Shown here: positions 1-8,110 of the stretch, piece by piece | How the letters are laid out: the number at the start of each line of letters is the position of its first letter | Numbering within the stretch: the stretch's first letter is position 1 | NCBI GenBank assembly: GCA_028821605.1 | Contig: JAPPFM010000003.1 | Span: forward strand, 93,388-149,144 | Direction of reading: 5' to 3' | DNA length: 55,757 nt | DNA from: Candidatus Poribacteria bacterium | GTDB taxonomy: Bacteria > Poribacteria > WGA-4E > WGA-3G | Notes under the pieces: generated by a model | Seen by the model: the letters and a program-made list of their open reading frames with translations, nothing else | Databases searched by the model: none | Told to the model about the DNA's origin: nothing | Made by a program: the position numbers and the translations under genes

Positions 1-1
1 T

Positions 2-169
2 CGTAAGGTTGTCGGTATTCGGTTACCGGGAACACGTAGACCTTTGCGAATGCCGATGCAGTTGCACGAAGTGTCTGCTGTTCATGGTAAAGGAGTACGT
101 CTTAGTTTCACGCTGCCCGCGGGTGGGTATGCGACGGTGGTATTGGAGGAACTTTTGTCTAATATGTAG
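2..169 (+). CDS. truD: tRNA pseudouridine(13) synthase TruD, C-terminal end (partial)
   Basis: The frame starting at base 2 is open to a TAG at 167-169 and gives 55 residues. It contains RRPLR near the start and the closing pattern LSFTLPAGGYATVVLEELL. This is the characteristic end of TruD, which isomerises U13 of tRNA; E. coli TruD ends with a similar LPAGSFAT...REL pattern. The 5' part lies outside the window, so the catalytic aspartate cannot be checked. The gene converges on the next one with a 39-base gap. The call rests only on the C-terminal motif. Confidence 0.72.
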   Translation, partial: RKVVGIRLPGTRRPLRMPMQLHEVSAVHGKGVRLSFTLPAGGYATVVLEELLSNM

Positions 170-208
170 TCTTTTAGTAGTATGCCATTACCACTGTTTC
201 TGACGATT

Positions 209-1840
209 TCAATTTTCAGAAGCGGTACGCTTGGATTTCTGGTATCTGTAAAACGTCCATACCCCTGATGCAAGTAGCACGACTAACAACACAATCAGAC
301 CGATGTTGAGGAGATAGCGTCCACGATTCAATTGCCACAGGCGTTCGCTTGCGAGTTCAGCAGCGGAGCTTCCTTTTTGTGCTTTCGTTTTCACCTCTTC
401 CCAATACCGTTTTGCGAGGTCGGGCTGTCCACGTTGCTCTGCAAGCTTTGCTGTAACAACAAGATAGGTAACGTCTTGAACGTCCTGTTTTTCCAGAGCA
501 GCGGCGAAAGAACTAAGGAGTAGAACTGTTAGATCGGGAGACATTTGCGGGAAATCTTGTGTGAGTTCGATCCCGTTCTGAAAAGCGGTGACAGCCCCTT
601 GATGGTTCTGTCGGTCAAATTCGATTTGTGAGACTTCAAACCAAGTGTGCTTAATAAGCTGCAGCGGTTGGACGATGTCGGTATAGCCATCAAATGTGAA
701 AGTCGCCGATCCGTAATTTAGGTCACCCTGTTTTACAGCGAGTGTGTATGTCTCACCAAGTTTCAGTAAACCTGAATCTTTCCACTCGTCGAAGCGATAA
801 GTTCCATCCGTTTTAACAGTCTGTTGATGTGTTGTTCCTTCAATCCAAACGATAGTGCCATTAACCGGTTCACCGGCGACTCCTGTAACGACACCGTGAA
901 TAGCGATGGGTTCAAGTGCCCAACCGATATGAGCGGATTCTCCAAGGACTAACTGCAATTCAACAGTTTTCGGTGGTGGGATAACGTACCCGGCTTTCTT
1001 CACAGATACTGTAGAGGTGCCCTGTTTCAGATTCTCTGTGATGAGTTTGGGTGTACTTCCGACTTCTACATCGTTGATGGAAATTTCTGCGCCTTCGGGA
1101 AATGTCTCAATCTTAAGTGCTGGACTCAATTTGAGCAGTGCAGCTTCAACATCACCCGTTGGTGCGAGAATTCCGTCCATAAAATCGGGATTATCCCGCA
1201 ATAATTCGTAACTTTCGATGATGCTCAGCTGCCGATTATCGTTTGTATCGGTTGTATCTGTGGCGAGAGCGTCATGGAGTTGCTGAAGGAGTGCTGTTGC
1301 ATCCGCTGTTTCTGCCGACTGGATCACGTTTAGTGCAGCGGTTCCGAGTATCTCACGGTTCGCGTAGTAAGCACTTAAGTTTATATCCTCTGTGTAACCG
1401 TCAACAATAACAAAGGTGTCTTTTCTTTGAGTCTCTCTCAACCACTGGTTAAGGGTGGCATCTTGTATACCTTGATCGTCTCCTGGGGTGAGCAGGTGCA
1501 TTGTATTCAAACCTCTCGGTTTGGTAACCATTCCGTGGTAGAGAAGGATCAACGTGTCCTGAATTTCGGTTTGCCTTCCGACCTCTTGAAGCATGGCATG
1601 AATTTCGTCGGGAGTCACACTATCACCTTCAATATGATGGATCTGCTCGCTTGGTACCTGTCCGCGTGCGGTTAGGAGTTCAATGAGTGTATTCACCAGT
1701 TCGTGTGCGCGTGCCTCCGACGTTGCGTCTACAATTAGCCAATGGGTCCCGGAATCAACCGAGAACGCTGGTGCTAATACAACCGCGATCAATACGACAC
1801 AAGTAAAGATAAGGGTGAAAATGAGATTTGGCTGTGACAT
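209..1840 (-). CDS. Membrane-anchored caspase-like/PEGA-domain protein
   Basis: This 543-residue protein has an N-terminal hydrophobic segment (about residues 7-27, signal or anchor) and a C-terminal transmembrane helix (about 510-532) followed by a basic tail. Residues about 30-190 look like a caspase/C14 fold: DTLILLYHG matches the strand carrying the catalytic histidine, and FVIVDGYTE matches the strand that normally ends in the catalytic cysteine (DACxSG), here glycine. A PEGA domain follows (IETFPEGAEISINDVEVGSTP, about 245-310), then a carboxypeptidase-regulatory-like beta domain (about 315-385) and a helical TPR-like stretch. Most of the protein is probably extracytoplasmic. It is transcribed divergently from tolC. 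Function is unknown; the pseudo-caspase reading is inference. Confidence 0.7.
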   Translation of the reverse strand: MSQPNLIFTLIFTCVVLIAVVLAPAFSVDSGTHWLIVDATSEARAHELVNTLIELLTARGQVPSEQIHHIEGDSVTPDEIHAMLQEVGRQTEIQDTLILLYHGMVTKPRGLNTMHLLTPGDDQGIQDATLNQWLRETQRKDTFVIVDGYTEDINLSAYYANREILGTAALNVIQSAETADATALLQQLHDALATDTTDTNDNRQLSIIESYELLRDNPDFMDGILAPTGDVEAALLKLSPALKIETFPEGAEISINDVEVGSTPKLITENLKQGTSTVSVKKAGYVIPPPKTVELQLVLGESAHIGWALEPIAIHGVVTGVAGEPVNGTIVWIEGTTHQQTVKTDGTYRFDEWKDSGLLKLGETYTLAVKQGDLNYGSATFTFDGYTDIVQPLQLIKHTWFEVSQIEFDRQNHQGAVTAFQNGIELTQDFPQMSPDLTVLLLSSFAAALEKQDVQDVTYLVVTAKLAEQRGQPDLAKRYWEEVKTKAQKGSSAAELASERLWQLNRGRYLLNIGLIVLLVVLLASGVWTFYRYQKSKRTASEN

Positions 1841-1882
1841 TTTTTTATCCAGGAATTGCGTTTAGGAACATTTTAACGTATT

Positions 1883-1911
1883 AATCTAACAGAAATCTGA
1901 AACGATTGCAA
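1883..1911 (-). promoter_or_regulatory. Sigma-70-like promoter of the PEGA protein gene
   Basis: On the minus strand TTGCAA (1906-1911) and TAGATT (1883-1888) are separated by 17 bases, about 45 bases upstream of the start at 1840. The rest of the 285-base tolC intergenic region (1841-2125) is AT-rich, and I see no equally clear promoter on the plus strand. Confidence 0.5.
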
Positions 1912-2125
1912 GAAAAAAGAACCTCTTTGGATGTTAAAATGTCTAAACTTTTAACGAAAAGTTGCGTCAAAATATTATAAACAAGGTCTTTTTGACGGGA
2001 CTCGTAAGTTAAAATTTGCTGTTAAAAAAATTTAGGAATATGTCTTGCCTTAAAGCATGTGGTTTTAAATTCTTAAACTTCATGAAAACATACGTATCAG
2101 CGTCGGAATGGACAAGGAGATGTTA

Positions 2126-3541
2126 ATGATTCACGAGAAGATTAAGTTCACTGTTTTGTCAAAACTCACGGGTTCCCAGAACCTGCTCTTAGAACAGATG
2201 CGGCGTGCAGGTCGCCACAGCCTGCTGTTAAAAGCGATCCTTATTGTTCAGTTTGGGGTCATTTTTTGTGTTGGTGCCCAACAACCCATGGATGAAGTTG
2301 ACTTATCACAGCCTTTGACACTTGAACAATGTATTCAGATAGGTTTGGAAAAATCGACAAGTATGCGAAACGCACGGTTAAATCTTGCCATACAGGAACT
2401 GCGAGTAAAAACCGCGCGCGCAGATTACTTTCCACGTATCTTTTCAAATGGCAATTACGATTTTTCTGACCGAATTGATTTCGGCTTTGAACCCGAAAAT
2501 TACAACTTAGGATTAGGTGCACAATATACCATTTGGGACAATGGTCAGCGTGAAGGTGGTTTCGCACAGGCGAAGGAATCATTGACTGCCACTGTGAGCC
2601 GCAATGAGGGCATTAAACAGAGCCTAATTTTACAAATTACTGAAGCCTATTATGATGTCCTTCAGTTTCAAGCACTCGTTGAAGTCAGCGAGCAAAATTT
2701 GGCAAGAGCACAAGAGGACACACAACGAACTAAGTCTTTTGTAGAAGCAGGTTCACTCATTCCAGCAGATATAGCGACTGCTGAGTTGCGAGAGGGAAAT
2801 AACAGATTAACACTCCTACAGAACCAGAATTCCCTTCAGGTTGCACAAGCAAGGTTACCACGGCTCCTCGGTTTAGATCCGGGCGTGTTAATTACTGTTA
2901 CGGAAGATGAATCATTCCAGTTATATCAGCAGCGTGGCACTATTGAGCGAATACAAATACCGGTAGAAGAAGCTATCCAAACAGCCCTTGACAATCGTCC
3001 GGAATTTCAAGAAACCGAAGCGCAATTAAAGTCCCAAGAATGGTCGTTGACACTTTCAAAATTACAGCGCTGGCCCCGGTTGAACGCTGATGTAGACTAC
3101 AACGTGAATCTTGATGATTACCTCCGCGAGCGTGAGAATTTCTCCGACTTCCGAAGTTGGAGTGCTGGCGTGTCACTTAATTTTACGCTTTTTGACGGTG
3201 GTATTTTGGGAAATCGTGTCAAAGAGTTGACAATGCAGTTAGAGCAAGCCCGTGAAAATGCGAGTGACTTGGAGCGTTCCGTCGCTTTAGATGTCCGGCA
3301 ATCGTATCTAAATCTCAAGCGTAGTGAAGCCTCTGTCGATATCGCCAAAACACAGGTGGTCAACGCGCAACTTAGTTTGGAAGTCATTCAAGGACGTTTT
3401 GATGTTGACAAAGCGATCCTGCTTGAACTCCTTGATGCCCAAACCAGTTACGCGCAAGCATTGACGAATGAGGTGAATACGTTCTACGATTACAAAATTG
3501 CACAAACCCGTCTACAGGATGCAATGGGAGTGTTACAGTAG
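2126..3541 (+). CDS. TolC-family outer membrane efflux protein
   Basis: This 471-residue protein is the outer-membrane channel of a tripartite exporter. It begins with a basic stretch and a hydrophobic signal (LLLKAILIVQFGVIF), then LTLEQCIQIGLEKS, the usual opening of the outer membrane efflux domain. Two OEP repeats with long heptad helices follow; ADYFPRI and LQRWPRL are the typical entries into the beta-barrel strands. I chose ATG 2126 because AAGGAG at 2114-2119 lies 6 bases before it; upstream in-frame ATGs at 2108 and 2120 lack this spacing. The stop is followed after 2 bases by the adaptor gene, so the two are co-transcribed. The cargo is unknown. Confidence 0.88.
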   Translation: MIHEKIKFTVLSKLTGSQNLLLEQMRRAGRHSLLLKAILIVQFGVIFCVGAQQPMDEVDLSQPLTLEQCIQIGLEKSTSMRNARLNLAIQELRVKTARADYFPRIFSNGNYDFSDRIDFGFEPENYNLGLGAQYTIWDNGQREGGFAQAKESLTATVSRNEGIKQSLILQITEAYYDVLQFQALVEVSEQNLARAQEDTQRTKSFVEAGSLIPADIATAELREGNNRLTLLQNQNSLQVAQARLPRLLGLDPGVLITVTEDESFQLYQQRGTIERIQIPVEEAIQTALDNRPEFQETEAQLKSQEWSLTLSKLQRWPRLNADVDYNVNLDDYLRERENFSDFRSWSAGVSLNFTLFDGGILGNRVKELTMQLEQARENASDLERSVALDVRQSYLNLKRSEASVDIAKTQVVNAQLSLEVIQGRFDVDKAILLELLDAQTSYAQALTNEVNTFYDYKIAQTRLQDAMGVLQ

Positions 3542-3543
3542 CC

Positions 3544-5514
3544 ATGAAAAATCGGAAAAAGTGGATTACCATCGGGGCGATTGCCGTAGTGGTTATCGCT
3601 GTTGGTGCAATTGGTGCCACCCGAATGAACGTTGGCTTCGGTCAAAAAAAGGAGAAAGCCGAGGACAAGCAGGAGGTGGTCCGTCGTGGCGAATTCCTGG
3701 TCCGTGTGCGTGAATCCGGTAACCTACGCTCTTTTCTTGAGGTGGATGTCCGCTCAAACGTAGAGGGCGAGATTGTTGAGATTTTTGTTGATGAGGCAGC
3801 CAAGGTTGAATTAGGGGATCCTTTGCTGCGAATTGATGAAAAGCAAATTCTGGAACAGAAGAAACAGGCGGAAGCCAATCTTGATGCTCGAAGGGCTCAA
3901 CTTCAACAGGCAGAGCTCCAAATTCAAATCACTGAGAAGCAGCAGGAGAGTAGTCTCGCGCAGGCACGCAATTCTGTCTCTGTAGCGCAGGCATCTTTGG
4001 ATTCATTTGTTGCAACGACACAGCAACGAATTACCGAAGCGGAAACACAAGTTGCCACGACGAAAAATTCCCTCACCCAAGATCAGATTGCCCTGAGACA
4101 GGCGAGAATTGCATTAGCGCAAGCGAAGCTAACCCTTCAACGTACAGAGGGAAATGTTGAATCCGCAAGAATTTCCTTTGAAACCGCAGAATCCGAGTAT
4201 GAGCGGAATAAGGAACTGTTTGATAAAAAGCTCGTTTCAAAGAAAACGTTGGAGGACTCTCAAAAGCAACTTGCTTTAGCTAAGTCACAGTACGAATCCT
4301 CCCAAAAAGAGGTTGAGTCTCAAAACGAGACTATTAAATCGCAAGAAGAGAATATCAACGCGATGAATCAGGCGATTGACAGTCGAAAATCAACACTCGC
4401 ACTAAATGAAAAAAATATTGAGACAATTAAAGAGTCAGAGGAAGAACGGAAGAAGCAATTGGAAGCAGAATTGGAAAACGCTCGCATACGGCTCCAACAA
4501 TTAGAAGGGACAACTGAGGAAGAGAAAGAACTCACCAGACATGCGAAGGTGGGTGCGGAGGCGAGTCTACTCCAAGCGGAAAGTCAACTCAAGTCTCAGG
4601 AAGAGCGTTTTGACTGGACAACAGTAAGGGCTCCAATGTCTGGCACGATTACGCGTATTATTGTAGAAGAGGGTGAAATTATCACTTCGGGACGTTCCGC
4701 ATTTTCGCGTGGTGAGGCGATCATGCGTATTGCTGACCTCGATCAAATGATTGTGAGAACGCAAATTAATCAGGTGGAAATCGGGAAAATAGACGAAGGA
4801 CAACGCGCTGAAATCACCGTTGATAGCTATCCCGGTCAGGTCTTTCCGGGCAGGGTAAGCGAGATTTCACCAAGCGCGACACCGCGCGGTCCCCAGAACC
4901 AGAGTTCTGTCATTACCTTTGAAGTAGATGTAGAGGTCATCGGTTCGCCACCAGAGCTGCTGCCCGGTATGTCCGCGGATGTTGACATTATCGTGTTTGA
5001 GGAGTCCGATATCCTTCAACTTCCTATACCTGCTGTGTTAAGTCCAAAGGTTTTCACTGTTAAGGCGAAAGTAGACCCGGCAGAGGTTGGGCAATTTCAG
5101 GAAGGTCAGGAACTCAAAATCCGAAATCCGATCGGTAGGGAGTTCGCTGGACGTGTTGGTCAAATTTCGTCGGAGGAGAGTCGTGGCAATCTTGAAATTT
5201 TGCTTGAAGGTGAGCAGCAGGGCTTACGGACCGGACCAACGCAGATCGCCATTGTTGTTTCTGGACAGGAGGTGCTCCGCGATATAGAAGCTGAAGTGAG
5301 TAGCGAACGACAGTACTTTGTCATGCTGGATACAGGTGAATCGAGTAAGAATCAAAACGGGAAAAAAGGTGTCAAAACTCACATTACAATTGGGCAACGG
5401 AACAATACCCACTTTCAAATTACAGGTGGTTTGAAGGAAGGGGACCGCGTTTTTGTGCCCTCTATGCAGGAGTTAGCAAAGGAACAGGGAAATATGGAGG
5501 AAGAGGAAAAATAA
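3544..5514 (+). CDS. HlyD/MacA-type periplasmic adaptor protein
   Basis: This 656-residue membrane-fusion protein has one N-terminal transmembrane helix (about residues 6-26). A first half-lipoyl/barrel segment (VRSNVEGEIVEIFVDEAAKV) follows, then a very long coiled-coil hairpin (about 95-360, rich in Q, E, K and A heptads). The second half-lipoyl segment is TVRAPMSGTITRIIVEEGEII, followed by beta-barrel and membrane-proximal domains. It bridges TolC to an inner-membrane transporter. The hairpin is longer than in MacA (about 370 residues in total), closer to large HlyD adaptors. A second barrel-like repeat near 505-575 (VKAKVDPAEVGQFQEGQEL) is unusual. It lies 2 bases after tolC. Confidence 0.88.
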   Translation: MKNRKKWITIGAIAVVVIAVGAIGATRMNVGFGQKKEKAEDKQEVVRRGEFLVRVRESGNLRSFLEVDVRSNVEGEIVEIFVDEAAKVELGDPLLRIDEKQILEQKKQAEANLDARRAQLQQAELQIQITEKQQESSLAQARNSVSVAQASLDSFVATTQQRITEAETQVATTKNSLTQDQIALRQARIALAQAKLTLQRTEGNVESARISFETAESEYERNKELFDKKLVSKKTLEDSQKQLALAKSQYESSQKEVESQNETIKSQEENINAMNQAIDSRKSTLALNEKNIETIKESEEERKKQLEAELENARIRLQQLEGTTEEEKELTRHAKVGAEASLLQAESQLKSQEERFDWTTVRAPMSGTITRIIVEEGEIITSGRSAFSRGEAIMRIADLDQMIVRTQINQVEIGKIDEGQRAEITVDSYPGQVFPGRVSEISPSATPRGPQNQSSVITFEVDVEVIGSPPELLPGMSADVDIIVFEESDILQLPIPAVLSPKVFTVKAKVDPAEVGQFQEGQELKIRNPIGREFAGRVGQISSEESRGNLEILLEGEQQGLRTGPTQIAIVVSGQEVLRDIEAEVSSERQYFVMLDTGESSKNQNGKKGVKTHITIGQRNNTHFQITGGLKEGDRVFVPSMQELAKEQGNMEEEEK

Positions 5515-5604
5515 AAGATATCTCATTGTTAGCAGAGGTATGCTAAGTTCTGTTTTCTTGTCCATTTTTTGTTTTCGTAATATAAACGTTAAGGAGGAAG
5601 TGCT

Positions 5605-6306
5605 GTGTTAATAGATGTAAGAGATCTGACGAAAGTCTATCAAATGGGTGATGTACAGGTACATGCCTTGCGAGGTGTGAGTTTCACCATAACAGAAGGT
5701 GAATTCATTGCTATTATGGGACCTTCCGGTTCGGGTAAATCAACGATGATGGATATTCTGGGGTGTCTCGCGACACCGACATCCGGAGAATATTACCTTG
5801 AGGGTGAAGAAGTCGGGAAACTTTCCGATAATCGTCTCGCGGACATTCGGAATAAGAAGATCGGCTTTGTGTTTCAGTCGTTCAATCTGCTGCCACGAAC
5901 CAGTGCGCTCAACAATGTTGAATTACCGCTTATTTACTCGGGCTTAGGAAGAAAAGAACGGAAACGGCGTGCCTTTGAATCCTTGGAAGCTGTCGGTTTG
6001 GCAGACCGCGTTGATCACAAATCGACCGAGTTGTCTGGTGGACAAATTCAACGCGTTGCGATTGCACGTGCTTTAGTCAATAAACCTTCGATGATTTTTG
6101 CTGATGAGCCAACAGGGAACTTAGATACGCGTTCTGGCACCGAAATCATGGCAATTTTCAATCGCCTGAACGAGGAAGGAAATACCATCATCATGGTGAC
6201 ACACGAGGCTGAAGTCGCTGAACACGCCAAACGTGTGTTGCATATTCGAGACGGTTTAATCGAGCGAGATGTTATACAGAATGGAAATGGAGGCACTGCT
6301 GAGTAA
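5605..6306 (+). CDS. ABC transporter ATPase, MacB/LolD type
   Basis: This 233-residue nucleotide-binding subunit contains Walker [10 protein letters not shown], the Q-loop FVFQSFNLL, signature LSGGQ, Walker B MIFADEP and the H-loop VTHE. These are typical of the MacB/LolD/FtsE branch that works with FtsX-like permeases. The GTG start is preceded by AAGGAGG at 5591-5597. It lies 90 bases after the adaptor gene and completes a TolC-adaptor-ATPase set. The expected permease does not follow: the next recognised gene is a GHMP-family enzyme. The permease must be encoded elsewhere or be lost. Confidence 0.9.
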   Translation: MLIDVRDLTKVYQMGDVQVHALRGVSFTITEGEFIAIMGPSGSGKSTMMDILGCLATPTSGEYYLEGEEVGKLSDNRLADIRNKKIGFVFQSFNLLPRTSALNNVELPLIYSGLGRKERKRRAFESLEAVGLADRVDHKSTELSGGQIQRVAIARALVNKPSMIFADEPTGNLDTRSGTEIMAIFNRLNEEGNTIIMVTHEAEVAEHAKRVLHIRDGLIERDVIQNGNGGTAE

Positions 6307-6321
6307 TCGAGGAGGGTCTGT

Positions 6322-6444
6322 ATGAAAAGGGTTCCTTTTTCATCCTTGTTGTGTTTTGTTTCGCTGTCTATTATGTCCAAACGCAGATTAAATGGGACGC
6401 AGCAAAGTTCACGCGTTAACGTACTTACAAGAAACCTAAATTAA
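6322..6444 (+). CDS. Possible 40-residue ORF with good ribosome binding site
   Basis: An ATG at 6322 follows GAGGAGGG (6309-6316) and opens 40 codons, starting MKRVPFSSLLCFVSLSIM, a basic-then-hydrophobic start like a short signal or membrane segment. It ends 12 bases before the beta-RFAP synthase gene. I recognise no family and it does not resemble the start of a MacB permease. It may be a small protein, a remnant, or chance. Confidence 0.25.
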   Translation: MKRVPFSSLLCFVSLSIMSKRRLNGTQQSSRVNVLTRNLN

Positions 6445-6456
6445 TCCGACACAGTT

Positions 6457-7425
6457 ATGTCCCACGTCCGAATTACGACCCCGTCCCGCTTACATTTTTC
6501 CCTCCTTGACTTGAACGGTGCCTTGGGACGAATTGATGGTGGCTTCGGTCTCGCAATTGATAAACCCAATTTCCAAATCATTGCTGAGCGGGCGACCGAT
6601 ATTCATGTGTCATCTTCGGTCTATCATGAACGCGCCTGTGGTGTTATTGCACGACTCCAAGAGACCTATCCTTTTCCGGGCATTAAATTGACATTTACGT
6701 CTGAAATCCCGATGCATTGCGGATTCGGATCTGGAACACAACTCTCTCTTGGTATTGCACAGGCTGTCAATGTCCTGTATGAACTTGGATTAGATGTGCA
6801 GGAATTAGCAACGACTGTTGGGCGTGGTGGTACTTCAGGTATCGGCGTTGCAGCGTTTGATGCGGGTGGATTCATCGTGGATGGCGGGCATCGTTTCCCT
6901 GAACAGAAGGCATCATTTCTCCCATCTTCTGCCGTTGGTGATATTCCACCACCGCCGATTTTACTTCGTTACTCGTTTCCAGAAGTGCCATTGTTGATCG
7001 TCGTACCGGAATGCTCGCGGATTTATGGCGATGAGGAAGTTGAGTTGTTTCGTACGCTCTGTCCACAACCGGAATGGACTGCTCAGAAACTTTCACACAC
7101 GCTATTGATGCAAATACTTCCTGCCCTTGTTGAGGGAGATATGTGCAGCTTTGGAAAAGCCTTAAATCAGATTCAGACGTTTGGATGGAAACGGGTGGAG
7201 ATTGATGCACAGGGTGCCGAGTTACAATTGACGCTTGACTTCTTACAAAACAAAGGGGCATTTGGGGCAGGCGTTAGCAGTTGGGGTGCGGCGATTTGTG
7301 TGATAGGTGAGGATGTCAATAGGTTAAAACGGGATACTGAGGCGTTCCTAAAGACGCTTCCGGGTGGTGGGACCTGTTTTATTACGCAGGCGAATAACGT
7401 TGGTGCAAGCGTTGTGACAGGTTGA
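6457..7425 (+). CDS. Beta-ribofuranosylaminobenzene 5'-phosphate synthase homologue (GHMP family)
   Basis: This 322-residue GHMP-superfamily protein resembles beta-RFAP synthase, which condenses p-hydroxybenzoate or p-aminobenzoate with PRPP at the first step of the tetrahydromethanopterin side chain. Supporting motifs are RITTPSRLHFSLLDLNG at the N-terminus, the glycine-rich loop PMHCGFGSGTQLSLGIA (about residues 85-101), RGGTSGIGVAAFDAGGFIVDGGH (about 128-150) and a late GAFGAGVSSWGAAI. The family is mostly archaeal plus methylotrophic bacteria and a few uncultivated phyla. No other H4MPT gene is in the window. The start ATG is 12 bases after the preceding small ORF; a terminator follows. 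Confidence 0.8.
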   Translation: MSHVRITTPSRLHFSLLDLNGALGRIDGGFGLAIDKPNFQIIAERATDIHVSSSVYHERACGVIARLQETYPFPGIKLTFTSEIPMHCGFGSGTQLSLGIAQAVNVLYELGLDVQELATTVGRGGTSGIGVAAFDAGGFIVDGGHRFPEQKASFLPSSAVGDIPPPPILLRYSFPEVPLLIVVPECSRIYGDEEVELFRTLCPQPEWTAQKLSHTLLMQILPALVEGDMCSFGKALNQIQTFGWKRVEIDAQGAELQLTLDFLQNKGAFGAGVSSWGAAICVIGEDVNRLKRDTEAFLKTLPGGGTCFITQANNVGASVVTG

Positions 7426-7441
7426 GTGTAGGCATAAAAAT

Positions 7442-7469
7442 AGGCGGATGGTGACATCCGCCTGTTTTT
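7442..7469. terminator. Rho-independent terminator, probably bidirectional
   Basis: AGGCGGATG (7442-7450), a GTGA loop and CATCCGCCT (7455-7463) form a perfect 9-bp stem followed by G and TTTTT. On the other side AAAAATA at 7436-7442 supplies the T-run for the opposite strand. It sits between the convergent beta-RFAP synthase and nfuA genes. Confidence 0.88.
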
Positions 7470-7473
7470 GGTA

Positions 7474-8088
7474 CTATCCCTTGCTTGGTGAATAATAAGG
7501 ATTATCCCCAGCAGTGTGATCGGTTGTATCAATCACATGCTTAATTTCAGGAAAGACTTCCTGAATCATTGCTTCAATGCCATGTTTGAGGGTAACATTT
7601 GCCATGCCACACCCTTGGCACCCGCCGCCCATGTGTATATAGATAGAATCCTCTTCAACATTCAGCAGTTCTATTTGTCCACCATGTGCAGCGACAGCCG
7701 GGTTAATCCGTTCATCAATGAGCTTCTGGACCTCTTGTGCCTTTGGATTGTCCCACGTCGGCGTGTTGGGATTCTCAATGTTGAATCCACTTGAATTCAA
7801 GTCGTCAACATAGTCAATCACAGCACCTTTAAGGTCAGGTGCACTTTCAGCGTCGACAAGTACGTTGAAATTCTCATATTCAACAACGATGTCGTCTTCC
7901 TGTGCTTCAGTAGCTAAGCCAAGACTGTATTGGAAAGCAGTGGCAGTTCTGCCTTGGATACTAATGCGTAGTCCTTCGACTTCAACCTCTTCGGTTTCTA
8001 TCACTGCCTGAATCTTCTCTTGTGCGGCTTCTGTGACTTCAAGCAAAGGGGTTTCGTCTCCCTTGAGCTTCTTCAAGAAATTCTTCAT
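7474..8088 (-). CDS. nfuA: NfuA-type iron-sulfur cluster carrier
   Basis: This 204-residue protein has an N-terminal degenerate HesB/IscA-like domain (about 17-105: LEVTEAAQEKIQAVIETEEV, then ALGLR-type strands) and a C-terminal NifU domain (about 120-195). The second holds the cluster ligands in GGGCQGCGMANVTLKHGIE, a CxxC motif. NfuA-type proteins carry 4Fe-4S clusters to target enzymes. The first domain lacks the three cysteines of true A-type carriers, as is usual for NfuA. It lies 22 bases downstream of the sigma factor gene and may share its transcript, ending at the terminator at 7442-7469. Confidence 0.88.
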   Translation of the reverse strand: MKNFLKKLKGDETPLLEVTEAAQEKIQAVIETEEVEVEGLRISIQGRTATAFQYSLGLATEAQEDDIVVEYENFNVLVDAESAPDLKGAVIDYVDDLNSSGFNIENPNTPTWDNPKAQEVQKLIDERINPAVAAHGGQIELLNVEEDSIYIHMGGGCQGCGMANVTLKHGIEAMIQEVFPEIKHVIDTTDHTAGDNPYYSPSKG

Positions 8089-8110
8089 AATTGCCTTCCG
8101 TGTGTAGCGT

